DNA from: Paenibacillus sp. CF384
GTDB taxonomy: Bacteria; Bacillota; Bacilli; Paenibacillales; Paenibacillaceae
Direction: 5' to 3'
Length of the DNA: 64,000 nucleotides
Assembly (NCBI RefSeq): GCF_900106745.1
Contig: NZ_FNNV01000001.1
Coordinates: 744,001-808,000, forward strand
In this document: positions 48,393 to 57,484 of the stretch, in pieces
How positions within the stretch are numbered: position 1 is the first letter of the stretch
Layout: each line of letters begins with the position of its first letter
Translations under genes and position numbers: made by a program
Notes under the pieces: model-generated
Database searches by the model: none
The model's input: the letters and a program-made list of their open reading frames with translations, nothing else
Told to the model about the DNA's origin: nothing

Positions 48393-49076
48393 CTATCTGC
48401 CTCGCGCCTGCCAAAGTTCATTCACGAGATCTTTCGGACTTCGTAGTTTACGATAATCACTTTGCACATAAGTGTTGAACCAGAAGGCATGATACACGCG
48501 CATTCCCGCTCGTGATGCCCCTTCCAATTCATTGGAGCCACCGTCACCGACGAATACACATTCTTCAGGCTTTACATGCAATCGCTCACAAGCGATCTCA
48601 TAGATTCTAGCATCCGGCTTGCTGCATTTGGCGTCAAAAGAGAACACAACATCATCGAAGAACGCCGATATCGGGGAATCGGGCCAATAGGTCACTTCTT
48701 CTTCCGTGCAGTTACTTATCAAACCGAGCTTGAGTGGATGGCTGCGAAGCTCCGTCAACAGCTCAATAATCTCACTTTGAATTGCATGGAAGGGGAGCTT
48801 CTTCTCTTCTTTTCTGGCTTGGTACAGATATTGAATAGAATCCTCATTGATCTCCAGGTTTCTTGCGAGCGCAATATCTCTGAGCACTTCCCCATAAGAA
48901 ACAAAATGCCCATTCATGCGCTTCTCCTGGCGAAGACTCCACTCTTTCTTAAAGTCTGCGTTTGAGATGCCCAGTAACGTACTGTAATCATAGTTCCGAT
49001 TCGACACTCTCTTGCCCTGCTCAAATTCAGTAATTAAGGTTTCAAACAAATCGAAGAATACAGCTTTAACGGTCAA
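48393..49076 (-). CDS. HAD family hydrolase
   Basis: 227-residue haloacid-dehalogenase-type phosphatase. Motif I AVFFDLFETLIT (nucleophile Asp in FFDLFET; the usual second Asp is replaced by Glu, as in YjjG-like HADs), motif II LISNCTEE, motif III Lys in FSFDAKCSKPDARIYEIACE, motif IV VFVGDGGSNELEGASRAG. TTG start (49074-49076) with GGAGGCGATCAC upstream. Likely a phosphatase for a small metabolite. Confidence 0.92.
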   Translation of the reverse strand: MTVKAVFFDLFETLITEFEQGKRVSNRNYDYSTLLGISNADFKKEWSLRQEKRMNGHFVSYGEVLRDIALARNLEINEDSIQYLYQARKEEKKLPFHAIQSEIIELLTELRSHPLKLGLISNCTEEEVTYWPDSPISAFFDDVVFSFDAKCSKPDARIYEIACERLHVKPEECVFVGDGGSNELEGASRAGMRVYHAFWFNTYVQSDYRKLRSPKDLVNELWQARGR

Positions 49077-49154
49077 GTGATCGCCTCCAAACTAAGCGCC
49101 GTAATGAACGTCAACATGATATTGTCCTCCCTGATCGTTTAATCAGCTGCCTCC

Positions 49155-49820
49155 CTACAGAAGCTCAATCAGTTCACTGAGTTGATCAATCGTATGTAAG
49201 GGCTTGGCCTTCAAATCATCCTTCCAGCTATGCTTGCCCCTTATCCATATTGTTCGCATCCCAGCCATTGAAGCTCCTTCAATATCATTGATCGGATGGT
49301 CGCCAACATAAATGCATTCTTCTGCTGGAACTTGAAGTTTGTTGATCGCCATTTGGAAAATCCGCACATCCGGCTTCTTCACTCCTGCCTCTTCGGACAC
49401 AAGAATGAACTCAAAAGCATCCCGAATACCCAATTGGTCTAACTTTCCATACTGGACGGCATTTCTGCCATTGGTGATTAACCCAGATCGGTAATTCTTT
49501 CGTATGTGTGAGAGGACATCCGTGGCTTGATCCATTAAGATGGCATGTTTGATAAACTCACGTTTATAGTAATCTGCCAAATCCGCATGGGTGAGCTTCT
49601 CTCGCCATGGCAGTTCTGCAATTAGCTCTGCAAATAACACATTTCTATCCTTGTAGCCATCTAGATCCAGTTCCATCATTCGGTCATAAACAGGCTTAGT
49701 CGATTCAAGGTGATTGAAATAATGACCCAGGAACGAATGCGTAAAGTCGCTAAACATCCGGGTTCGATCCAGTATCGTATTATCCAAATCAAAAATGACA
49801 GCTTTAATCGGCTTCTGCAT
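49155..49820 (-). CDS. HAD family hydrolase (YjjG-like)
   Basis: 221-residue phosphatase. Motif I IKAVIFDLDNTILDRTRMF (D-L-D), motif II LITNGRNAVQYG, motif III Lys KKPDVRIFQMAINKL, motif IV IYVGDHPINDIEGASMAG. ATG 49818-49820 is chosen because GGGAGGCACGT precedes it. Both conserved Asp are present. Separate from the HAD at 48393 by 78 bases. Substrate unknown. Confidence 0.93.
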   Translation of the reverse strand: MQKPIKAVIFDLDNTILDRTRMFSDFTHSFLGHYFNHLESTKPVYDRMMELDLDGYKDRNVLFAELIAELPWREKLTHADLADYYKREFIKHAILMDQATDVLSHIRKNYRSGLITNGRNAVQYGKLDQLGIRDAFEFILVSEEAGVKKPDVRIFQMAINKLQVPAEECIYVGDHPINDIEGASMAGMRTIWIRGKHSWKDDLKAKPLHTIDQLSELIELL

Positions 49821-49968
49821 ACGTGCCTCCCTGCTCGAATTCGCGTCCTTTAAGTACCTCAAACTCCCTCACACTTCGGCCATCTGAGAATGTCGCTGAG
49901 TAAGCAAATTAGATAACATTCTTCTACATGCGCTTCGGACTTTCATAAAGCTACACGCCGCTAAGCAA

Positions 49969-50433
49969 TTAATACAAGATTTCATACTGATCAATCTTCT
50001 CTTCCTTGAAGACAGCTTTCGTATGTGTGATCGCATCCGCGAGTCGTTGAATCGTGAAGCTGGAAATCGGCCTCGGCAGCGCTTCCAGATTGAAGAATCC
50101 ATACTGATCAATTTCCGTATTATCTACGCGTATGGTTCCAATATAGTGATCTGCCTTAAATGTGTAAATGTATCGGTTCTTATGCGGTTGATAATAGAGC
50201 CCGGACAGCTCCATGTCGCGAACGCTAATACCGGCTTCTTCTTGCAGCTCCCGCTCGGCCGCATGCCATGCGGATTCGCCATCTTCGACCATGCCGCCGG
50301 GAATGGACCATTTCTTCTTCCCATATGTTTGACGAACCAGCAGTACTCTGTTCTGCTCATCGATGATAATGATTCCTGAAGCATCCTGACCTTTTGGCAT
50401 GGAATCCCTCTTTTCAAACTTCATGTTTTTCAT
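49969..50433 (-). CDS. NUDIX hydrolase
   Basis: 154-residue Nudix protein. Box GGMVEDGESAWHAAERELQE then EAGISV (about residues 44-70), all Glu present. Preceding strand IIIIDEQNRVLLVRQTYGKK is typical of ADP-ribose-type Nudix enzymes, but substrate is unknown. Upstream GTAGGAGTGAGCGGG. The first of several possible start codons is kept. Confidence 0.9.
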   Translation of the reverse strand: MKNMKFEKRDSMPKGQDASGIIIIDEQNRVLLVRQTYGKKKWSIPGGMVEDGESAWHAAERELQEEAGISVRDMELSGLYYQPHKNRYIYTFKADHYIGTIRVDNTEIDQYGFFNLEALPRPISSFTIQRLADAITHTKAVFKEEKIDQYEILY

Positions 50434-50449
50434 ATCGTCCCGCTCACTC

Positions 50450-50965
50450 CTACTCCGTCATCAGTCTCTCCAGCATTTCCTTAAGCGTACTTCCGATTTC
50501 AACTTCCTTCCCATTGTTAATTGAGGTCCCGCCTTCCGTATACCCGCTAAACTGATCAATCCAGCCGACATTTCCTGAAGTGCCGGCATGCCTTGTGGTG
50601 ATGACGAAGTGTTTGCCTAGTTGCTTTGTACTCCTACTCTCAGTTTCCGGAGCGCCCTTAAGCTCCATATATATCTGCCGAATCTCATCCGGATCGGTAA
50701 CGACTACGGTTTTCCAACCTTTATCTATATCTGCGATTTCCATTACCACGGATTTGGGATAATGCCACCAATTGTACAACGTCACATTATCGCGATGAAA
50801 CGTCAATGGGTTGAATAAATACAGGGAGTGAATAAACAAGGTGACTGCGAGAAGTGTCACAACAACAACCGACACGAGAATACGCAACACTCGCTTAGAA
50901 CGCATGCCCGAACGCTTTCTCGAATAACGAGCGGGTAAGGGCTTCGAACTGAGAATTTGACTCAT
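50450..50965 (-). CDS. Membrane-anchored hypothetical protein
   Basis: 171 codons in frame; overlaps the preceding lipoprotein gene by 71 bases. GGGGAGGTGTACT precedes the first ATG (50963-50965), but the internal ATG at 50900-50902 gives the more natural membrane start MRSKRVLRILVSVVVVTLLA (one helix) and would overlap by only 8 bases. Extracytoplasmic part is unknown (YNWWHYPKSVVMEIADIDKG). Same operon as the lipoprotein gene at 50895; they resemble a pair of exported proteins. Confidence 0.65.
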   Translation of the reverse strand: MSQILSSKPLPARYSRKRSGMRSKRVLRILVSVVVVTLLAVTLFIHSLYLFNPLTFHRDNVTLYNWWHYPKSVVMEIADIDKGWKTVVVTDPDEIRQIYMELKGAPETESRSTKQLGKHFVITTRHAGTSGNVGWIDQFSGYTEGGTSINNGKEVEIGSTLKEMLERLMTE

Positions 50966-51308
50966 AGTACACCTCCCCTATTCCATTGGGAGTAAACCTC
51001 ATTGTTTTCACATCCCCTTCAAACAAGCTGATGCCAAACACATAACCTGTTCTCGGCTCTTGATTATCATCCGGTTTCAGCCTAAGATCCTTTACCTGAT
51101 TGATCCACTGCGATATCGTGTCCTTATCTTCCACAGTTGCGTGTTCCCCTGAGGAACCATTCAAGAGCTCGATTCTTGTAACCTTTGATATATCCCCAGA
51201 ATAAGCCTCCGCTAAAGTAATCGCATGTAATTTCCCTGAGCTTCCGCCCAAATGCATCTGACACCCAGCCAAGAAAATAACCAAGAAAAACACCGTTATT
51301 CGCTTCAT
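50895..51308 (-). CDS. Hypothetical lipoprotein (137 aa)
   Basis: Signal MKRITVFFLVIFLAGCQMHL with lipobox LAGC (Cys 16). Start at ATG 51306-51308 with GGTCGGAGGTTACAAC upstream; the frame is open to 51416 but the extra 36 residues lack a signal. Mature domain TRIELLNGSSGEHATVEDKD then WINQVKDLRLKPDD, similar in plan to the next gene, so both might be relatives (KV/IWINQV...). Family unknown. Confidence 0.75.
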   Translation of the reverse strand: MKRITVFFLVIFLAGCQMHLGGSSGKLHAITLAEAYSGDISKVTRIELLNGSSGEHATVEDKDTISQWINQVKDLRLKPDDNQEPRTGYVFGISLFEGDVKTMRFTPNGIGEVYYESNSQFEALTRSLFEKAFGHAF

Positions 51309-51409
51309 GTTGTAACCTCCGACCTTGGTAAATTGTAAATGGTTTCTATATCCTACCAACGTCATGATCTGCAATAATGTTTCACAGCTGCCTGCCCTCT
51401 CTCGCTTCC

Positions 51410-51757
51410 CTACCAATATCGAATCTTATTCATGCGAGACAGGACAGCGCAAATCAAATAGAGGATGCAGCACACGCCAAACAGGACATACATACTGGAA
51501 GAGAATAACATAAAAAGGCTAAACGGAACACTCCAAAGAAACGCAGCGAGCATGAGGATGACCCGAGATTGCAATAATCCAATGCCAAATAAACAAGCAG
51601 GCAGAACTAACATCAGAAAAGAGTGGGTAGGGTCAATCTTGTTCATCCCCTCGAAGTAAGGATCCTTCCAAACTAACACCAGCCAAAGCACAGTCGTGAA
51701 GATGGATGCGGCATAACCGACGATTTCAATATACGGATTCGTTATCTTGTTCAACAC
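51410..51757 (-). CDS. Membrane protein (115 aa)
   Basis: Four hydrophobic segments: about 12-33 (VGYAASIFTTVLWLVLVWKD), 46-66, 69-90 and 92-110 (VLFGVCCILYLICAVLSRMN). The N-terminal MLNKITNPYIEIVG is cytoplasmic. No named family. CTGGAGGTGGAGCAGCG precedes the ATG. Lies 101 bases upstream of the lipoprotein start. Confidence 0.7.
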   Translation of the reverse strand: MLNKITNPYIEIVGYAASIFTTVLWLVLVWKDPYFEGMNKIDPTHSFLMLVLPACLFGIGLLQSRVILMLAAFLWSVPFSLFMLFSSSMYVLFGVCCILYLICAVLSRMNKIRYW

Positions 51758-51880
51758 GCTGCTCCACCTCCAGTGGGATCATCTAGTTTATATCTCTATC
51801 CTAAACGAAACTCACCAGCTTCGGACTTAATTCATTCTAAAATCTTACTTTTTTATAAAATTACATACAATTTTGCCCAT

Positions 51881-51915
51881 AAAAAAGCAACCCCTACATT
51901 ACTTGTAGAGATTGC
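51881..51915 (-). terminator. Rho-independent terminator after the OYE gene
   Basis: Minus-strand hairpin GCAATCTCTACA / TGTAGGGGTTGC (51887-51915, with G-U pairs) followed by TTTTTT (51881-51886). Ends the flavin oxidoreductase transcript. Confidence 0.85.
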
Positions 51916-51932
51916 GTTAGAAGTCCTATCGA

Positions 51933-53060
51933 TTAAGATAATGTACGTAATGCACTCGAAGTAAAAGGCAGCAGTTCATCTTTTTTGCCTTCCTTGATTT
52001 TGCGTGGCCATTCTGGGTCAACCAGAATAGCCCTGCCTACAGCAACTAGATCAAATTCTTCCTTTCCCAGATGGTCCAGCACTTTGTCGATACTTTCATT
52101 ACCGGAACTTTTCCCTGCAAAGGAACCGAGAAACTCACCGTCAAGTCCAACGGATCCGACTGTAATCGTCGGTTTTCCGGTTATTTTCTTGACCCATCCA
52201 GCCAGATTAAGCTCGGATCCTTCAAACTCCGGTTCCCAGAATCGGCGTGTAGAGCAATGGAATATATCAACGCCGGCGTCTACCAATGGCGCTAAGAACT
52301 GTGCAAGCTCATCTGCATTGGCAGCCAATTTATAATTATAATCCGTAACCTTCCATTGCGAGATTCGCAGACAGATAGGGAAATGAGGACCTACCGCAAG
52401 ACGACAGGCTGCAATGATTTCAGCCGCGAATCGTGTGCGTGCTACAAGGCTTCCCCCATATTGATCCGTACGCTGGTTTGTTTTCTCCCAGAAAAACTGA
52501 TCGATTAGATAACCGTGGGCGCCATGAATTTCAATCCCATCAAACCCAAGTCTCTTCGCATCCGCAGCTCCCTGGGCAAAAGCCTCAACAATATCAGTGA
52601 TCTCCGCTTGCGTCAACGGTTCATTTACTTGAACACCTTCAGCAGTTAGTCCTGACGGACCAACGGGTAGTGCATTCACATTAGGAAGATTGCCGATTTG
52701 ACGTACTGTACCTTGATGCCATAGTTGTGGAAATATAAGGCCGCCTGCGTCATGCACATCTTGGACAACTTGGGCCCAGCCTTGCAACGCTGCTTCACCG
52801 AAGAAGCTAGGATAATTGGGACTGCTTGACGCAGCGGGATGATTAATTAGCGTGCCTTCCGTAATGATTAATCCTACGCCGCCTTCAGCTCTGCGACGGT
52901 AATAGTCGGCCACATTCTGTCCCGGCACTCCATCAGGAGAGAACCCCCTCGTCATCGGTGCCATTACGATCCGATTCGGTAAAGTCAGATTTCCCAGCTT
53001 AAATGGCGTAAATAACACTTCCATATCCGTTGGTTGGTTAGATAAGTTCGTTTGCGTCAT
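51933..53060 (-). CDS. Old yellow enzyme family NADH:flavin oxidoreductase
   Basis: 375-residue FMN-dependent ene-reductase, TIM barrel. Motifs: LGNLTLPNRIVMAPMTRGFS, VGLIITEGTLI, FPQLWHQGTVR, HGAHGYLIDQFFWEKTNQRT (H-x-A-H-G-Y-L) and a C-terminal DLVAVGRAILVDPEW. Reduces electrophilic alkenes or similar; natural substrate unknown. AAGGAGGACTACC precedes the ATG. It is preceded by the TPR gene (18-base gap). Confidence 0.94.
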   Translation of the reverse strand: MTQTNLSNQPTDMEVLFTPFKLGNLTLPNRIVMAPMTRGFSPDGVPGQNVADYYRRRAEGGVGLIITEGTLINHPAASSSPNYPSFFGEAALQGWAQVVQDVHDAGGLIFPQLWHQGTVRQIGNLPNVNALPVGPSGLTAEGVQVNEPLTQAEITDIVEAFAQGAADAKRLGFDGIEIHGAHGYLIDQFFWEKTNQRTDQYGGSLVARTRFAAEIIAACRLAVGPHFPICLRISQWKVTDYNYKLAANADELAQFLAPLVDAGVDIFHCSTRRFWEPEFEGSELNLAGWVKKITGKPTITVGSVGLDGEFLGSFAGKSSGNESIDKVLDHLGKEEFDLVAVGRAILVDPEWPRKIKEGKKDELLPFTSSALRTLS

Positions 53061-53077
53061 GGTAGTCCTCCTTATTA

Positions 53078-53575
53078 TTAATTACCGTCCGGTGAGTCCA
53101 ACACTTCATCCAGCTTGCCCGAGTAATACAGAATAGCTCGCTTATAATCGCGAATACCCGCATCCTTGGTCGTTTCAGCAAGCTCTCTCATCATGATTGC
53201 CATCGCCCCGCTGTAATCCTTCAAGTTGTACAGCACCATCGCATAGAAGACGTGAAGCTCTCGACACTCCGGAAATTCGGAGAGTCCCTGCTCGAAGATT
53301 GCTTTAGCCTCCGCGTACTGTCCTAACACTCGAAATGTGCTGCCAAGGCCCAGATAAGCGCCTTGTCTGTCTTTGCCAGAGATTCCAAGCGCCAGTGCCT
53401 GCCGGTAATAGGGTACCGCTTCTCGTTCGAGCTCCAAAACATCATGTGCCCATGCGCACTGATACCATACTTGCGGATTGTCTATGTCCTTCTTCACCAA
53501 TTTAAGCAGCAGCTGACGCGCCTCTTCTAATTGCCCCGCCTCTCGCAGCGCAATGGCTTGATACAGCCCATCCAT
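53078..53575 (-). CDS. Tetratricopeptide repeat protein
   Basis: 165 residues with four TPR-like helix pairs: LYQAIALREAGQLEEARQLL, VWYQCAWAHDVLELEREAVP, GAYLGLGSTFRVLGQYAEAK, ELHVFYAMVLYNLKDYSGAM. Protein-protein interaction scaffold of unknown partner. It starts 3 bases after the stop of the TVP38 gene, so the two are translationally coupled. Confidence 0.87.
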   Translation of the reverse strand: MDGLYQAIALREAGQLEEARQLLLKLVKKDIDNPQVWYQCAWAHDVLELEREAVPYYRQALALGISGKDRQGAYLGLGSTFRVLGQYAEAKAIFEQGLSEFPECRELHVFYAMVLYNLKDYSGAMAIMMRELAETTKDAGIRDYKRAILYYSGKLDEVLDSPDGN

Positions 53576-53578
53576 TCC

Positions 53579-54193
53579 TTAAGCCCCCCTTGCTTGCCAA
53601 TATCGAAAAGAACCATAAACCGTGAGCAGAAATAGGACATATATACCTGCCACAAGCAGCAGCGATTGCCAATCCCCCGAAATGTGATCACCGATGAATG
53701 CAAATATCAGCATCGCCGGTATTTTGCCGAATAAAGTGGCAAGCATGTAGGGCAAGAATGGGAGCGCTGCAACGGCTGCATACAAATTCACTGCCGTTTG
53801 CGGCAGAATCGGCATCAACCTTGCAAGCAGAATGGATCGGAACGGGTGCCGCTCCACCATCGCCGTCCAGCGATCAGTCAGTTTATAACGCCGCAGCAGC
53901 TCTCGCCCTCGCTCACGAAGGGCGTAACGGAACAACCCATACATGAAGAGCGCAGCAAGCCATGCACAGAGTAGGCTAAGCAGTGCGCCAAGCAAAGGAC
54001 CGTACAGAAATCCCATCGTTCCGATGACAACACTGAACGGGACGATGGGTATGCATGCAAGCCCGGTAACAAGCAGCATGATCAACAGAAGCGGCGCATC
54101 CCCTTCTTTCATCCAACTCAGAAGCTCGGTTTTGTTATACCAAACAATCGCAATAATTAAAGCATACCCGCCGATAACCAACACGCGCTTCAA
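53579..54193 (-). CDS. TVP38/TMEM64 family membrane protein
   Basis: 204-residue multi-pass membrane protein (VTT/SNARE-associated fold, DedA-like). Helices: MKRVLVIGGYALIIAIVWYN, GLACIPIVPFSVVIGTMGFL, LLSLLCAWLAALFMYGLFRY, ILPQTAVNLYAAVAALPFLP and the end VAGIYVLFLLTVYGSFRYWQ. The family signature F-x-x-R-x-x-P-x-x-P is seen as ILLARLMPILPQ. TTG start (54191-54193). Role in lipid scrambling or membrane homeostasis is inferred from family. Confidence 0.92.
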   Translation of the reverse strand: MKRVLVIGGYALIIAIVWYNKTELLSWMKEGDAPLLLIMLLVTGLACIPIVPFSVVIGTMGFLYGPLLGALLSLLCAWLAALFMYGLFRYALRERGRELLRRYKLTDRWTAMVERHPFRSILLARLMPILPQTAVNLYAAVAALPFLPYMLATLFGKIPAMLIFAFIGDHISGDWQSLLLVAGIYVLFLLTVYGSFRYWQARGA

Positions 54194-54274
54194 CGTATCT
54201 ACACCTGCTTTCTATTCGCGATTATCGCATATTCGATTTGCAGGTTGCAAGAAATGGTAATCTAGTTGCAAGCA

Positions 54275-54327
54275 CAAAAAAACACCCATAGAGTCGCGGC
54301 ATCAACTACCGGCTTCTCAATAGGTGT
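54275..54327 (-). terminator. Rho-independent terminator after the GNAT gene
   Basis: Minus-strand hairpin ACACCTATTGAG ... CTCTATGGGTGT (54282-54327) followed by TTTTTTT (54275-54281), with one mismatch and a G-U pair. Confidence 0.75.
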
Positions 54328-54355
54328 CTTCTTAGCAGTTCCAATGTTACAAGCG

Positions 54356-54793
54356 TTAGAATACTTTGCGCATATTCACATGCGGAATATTGGCGTCAAG
54401 GAATGGCTCTTCGGATTCCGTCACATAACCCAGCTTCTGATAAAAGCCTTCAGCCGTACATTGCGCACCTAAGATGGACGACGTATAGCCACTCGCGCGA
54501 GCATCCTGCTCCATCACTTCAATCAGCTTCTTACCGATTCCGTGCCCACGGTAGGGCAGCAGAACGGCAATGCGCTGCAGCTTTGCAACGCCAGGCTCGT
54601 ATTCTTTCCATCTTCCTGCTGCGATGGCTTTGCCATCATCCTTCACGACAAAATGATGACAGGCTTCAGGTGAATCATCGTATTCATCCCGCTCCAAATC
54701 CGCAGGCACCTTCTGTTCATCCACAAACACTTCGAATCGTACGGCAATCGCTTCTTCTAACAAATCAGGAGTAGTAGCTCTTATATAATCCAC
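54356..54793 (-). CDS. GNAT family N-acetyltransferase (ElaA/PhnO-like)
   Basis: 145-residue acetyltransferase: LEEAIAVRFEVFVDEQKVPA (E-x-F-x-x-E-Q-x-V, typical of the YjcF/ElaA type), HHFVVKDDGKAIAAGRWKEY, LQRIAVLLPYRGHGIGKKLI (acetyl-CoA loop) and QCTAEGFYQKLGYV. GTG 54791-54793 is preferred because AAAGAGGTCTTATTC precedes it; the frame is open to 54811. Substrate unknown. Confidence 0.92.
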   Translation of the reverse strand: MDYIRATTPDLLEEAIAVRFEVFVDEQKVPADLERDEYDDSPEACHHFVVKDDGKAIAAGRWKEYEPGVAKLQRIAVLLPYRGHGIGKKLIEVMEQDARASGYTSSILGAQCTAEGFYQKLGYVTESEEPFLDANIPHVNMRKVF

Positions 54794-54813
54794 GAATAAG
54801 ACCTCTTTCACAT

Positions 54814-57219
54814 TTATAAAGTATGAACCGGCGTGTTGTCAGAAGACCTTGTACCTGGAACATCGTAGTATTGTGCCGCTTCTTCATCCAGAAACGGACT
54901 TCGTGTGCTGCCTACCGCAAACAGATGCAGCTCATGCATCGCGCGTGTACATACGGTATAGAACAATCGGCGTTCGCTCTCCCTCGTATAGCCGGAAGAG
55001 GCGGCAGATGCATCATACACCAGAACCGCATCAAACTCCACCCCTTTGGCAAGGTAGGATGGAATGACGACAATGCCTGGCTCGAAGGTCGTTGTTTCTT
55101 TTGCAATCAACCTGACCTTACCATCATCGCGAAGTGCATCGTAAGCGATCGAGCTTTGAACCGCTGTCTTGCAAATAACGGCAATCGTCTGGCTGCCTTC
55201 TGCCACCAGGTCAACGATGCGAGCCTTAAGGCGACGATGCAAATCCTCATAATCAGCCGCTACCGTTAAAGTCGGCCGATTGCCATCCCGATTGAAAGGC
55301 TGGATTTCATTGCCCCCGGGAATGAGCTGGCTTGTAAATTCCACGATGGGACGCGTGGAGCGGTAGCTTCGCTTGAGCACCACCGTTTCCGTTTCTTCCT
55401 GCGGGTACAGGGCTGCAAGCGCGGCAAAACCAGTGTTCTCATCCGATGCTGCATGGGCATTAATCGATTGATTCAGATCACCAAGCGCGGTTACACGGCT
55501 AAACGGAAACAACCTCTTCAAATACGCAAATTGGAAAGCCGTATAATCCTGCGCCTCATCCACAAGGATATGACGGACTGATGTATTCGTTTGGAATCCA
55601 CGAATACGCTCGATAACGTATAAGAACGGCGTAGCATCCTCATACGCCATGGTCCGATTTTGCAGCCGCATTGTCGTTTGCTTACATATATCCGTCCATT
55701 CCTGGGGCAATGACTTGCCAATGGAGTCAGACAATTTCGCTGCGAATGTCGGATCACTGAACAGCTTCACATAAGCAGCTTTCAAATCGACAAAAGCAAG
55801 CTTCCGTACGCGCGCGCGAATGGGCTTAAACTGCTCTTGAACGACATAGTGGCCGAGCAGCTCTCGTTCCCGATCGAAATCGTCGAACGTATCTTCTCTG
55901 TTCTTCCGATTTTGGCGCTTCAAGCTTTGGTGAGCCTTGTTATACGTTTCTTTATCCAGCAGCTCAACGGCTTCGTCCACCCACTCCTCTTCCAGAGCAG
56001 CTTGCTGACGCTCCTTCAATAAACCGAGCAGCCATTCCGCAACGAGGCGAAGCCGGTTCGGAATCGCGATAGAGCCATCGATCGCATAGAAGTAGTCACT
56101 AATCTGATCCGCCGAAACAAGCAGTTCATCTCGAAAAGCAACATCGCGGAACTTCAGCCCTTCTTCCGACAGAACACCTAGATACCGCTCAATAATCGCG
56201 ACAAAGTCACTCGATGCTTTGAAGCGAATACCCGCCATCCGGGCTTGATAACCGGCCTCCTGCTCCGCCGTAAGAGCATATTCCAGCTGTGCGTATGGAT
56301 TTTCCAGCTTGAATGATTTCCCCATTCGTATCGCTAAGTATTCTTGAAAAGTCGTTTGCTGCATGTTCTCTTCACCAAGCTCAGGCAATACCGTCGAAAC
56401 GTAGCTGTTGAACATCGGGTTCGGCGAGAACAGCACGATTTGATCGGCGCTCAGTGTTCCACGGAACCGGTACAACAGATAAGCCACGCGCTGCAGCGCT
56501 GCAGAAGTCTTACCGCTTCCCGCCGCACCTTGAACGAGCAGCAGACGGCTGCGCTCATCTCGGATGATCCGATTCTGCTCCCGCTGAATCGTGCCGACGA
56601 TGCTCTTCATGGCTGCATCCGACTGTTTGCCCAGCACCTCTTGCAGCAGCTCGTCGCCGATTGTCACACCTGTATCGAATAAGCTGCGGATCTCCCCGTC
56701 CCGTATGACGAACTGACGTTTCAGTTTCAGCTCCCCGTGAACCGTTCCCATAGGTGTCTCCACCTGAGCCGGACCCGGGGGATAATCGTAATAGAGACTC
56801 GCAATGGGCGCACGCCAATCATAAATCAGATAATCCTCATCCGCAGCATCACGAAGCGATGCAATGCCGAGATATACTTGATCGACACTCTCGCCATCCT
56901 CTTGAAAATCAATCCGTCCAAAATATGGCGACGACTTCAGCTTCCTCAGCGTCTTAAGCTGCATCGCAGCTTGACGATGCGTCCGTTCACGCTCCGAGAG
57001 AACCTCTGCCTGTTGCTTCAAGCTCGCAAAGGATTCCGCCATTTCAACCGAATCCTCGAAGTTGACGGTTACTTCATCCCAGAAGTTTTTGCGAATATCG
57101 ACCATTTCTTCTCTTGTATCCGCTGTTTGTTGTTCCAGCGTTTCAATCCGCTGCCCGATCTGTTTGACGACCGAGGCTACGCGATCTTGTTCTGACTTCC
57201 ATACCTCATCTTGACTCAA
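54814..57219 (-). CDS. helD: HelD-family ATP-dependent helicase / RNA polymerase recycling factor
   Basis: 801-residue superfamily-1 (UvrD-like) protein. HelD proteins free stalled RNA polymerase from DNA. Features: N-terminal coiled-coil (EQDRVASVVKQIGQRIETLE), LAGSLRDAADEDYLIYDWRAP-like linker, Walker A GAAGSGKTSAALQR, DEAQDY in the ATPase core, GDLNQSINAH and SYRSTRPIVEF. TTG start (57217-57219) with AGAGAGGATGGGTTTAGG upstream is preferred; the frame opens at 57423 but the extra N-terminal 68 residues do not match the family. Length 801 against about 775 in Bacillus subtilis. Confidence 0.93.
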   Translation of the reverse strand: MSQDEVWKSEQDRVASVVKQIGQRIETLEQQTADTREEMVDIRKNFWDEVTVNFEDSVEMAESFASLKQQAEVLSERERTHRQAAMQLKTLRKLKSSPYFGRIDFQEDGESVDQVYLGIASLRDAADEDYLIYDWRAPIASLYYDYPPGPAQVETPMGTVHGELKLKRQFVIRDGEIRSLFDTGVTIGDELLQEVLGKQSDAAMKSIVGTIQREQNRIIRDERSRLLLVQGAAGSGKTSAALQRVAYLLYRFRGTLSADQIVLFSPNPMFNSYVSTVLPELGEENMQQTTFQEYLAIRMGKSFKLENPYAQLEYALTAEQEAGYQARMAGIRFKASSDFVAIIERYLGVLSEEGLKFRDVAFRDELLVSADQISDYFYAIDGSIAIPNRLRLVAEWLLGLLKERQQAALEEEWVDEAVELLDKETYNKAHQSLKRQNRKNREDTFDDFDRERELLGHYVVQEQFKPIRARVRKLAFVDLKAAYVKLFSDPTFAAKLSDSIGKSLPQEWTDICKQTTMRLQNRTMAYEDATPFLYVIERIRGFQTNTSVRHILVDEAQDYTAFQFAYLKRLFPFSRVTALGDLNQSINAHAASDENTGFAALAALYPQEETETVVLKRSYRSTRPIVEFTSQLIPGGNEIQPFNRDGNRPTLTVAADYEDLHRRLKARIVDLVAEGSQTIAVICKTAVQSSIAYDALRDDGKVRLIAKETTTFEPGIVVIPSYLAKGVEFDAVLVYDASAASSGYTRESERRLFYTVCTRAMHELHLFAVGSTRSPFLDEEAAQYYDVPGTRSSDNTPVHTL

Positions 57220-57484
57220 CCTAAACCCATCCTCTCTTGAGATAAAATCAACCCGCCTAAGTATCAGCAGAGCCGCTGCCGATTTCATCTTCAGCCTGTA
57301 GAGAAAGATACGATGCATATCATACATCATCGAGACGCCGAACAGAACAATGTCTTTTGCTATTACTATTATAGAATTAATCAGGTTCCTGCGACAGCCG
57401 TATCTTCTTCTATGTATACACAAGAACTCCCTTCACTACAAGTGCTCTGACATCTGCACCTGCAGCGGAAGGAGTTCGGGTTCG

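Noticed and set aside
49869-50111. Minus-strand 80-codon frame overlapping the NUDIX gene
   Set aside because: Ser/Arg-rich shadow frame of the NUDIX 3' end with no start signal.
57220-57423. 68-residue N-terminal extension of HelD
   Set aside because: Family comparison from memory and the TTG with upstream AGAGAGG favour the shorter form; the extension contains random-looking basic and hydrophobic sequence.
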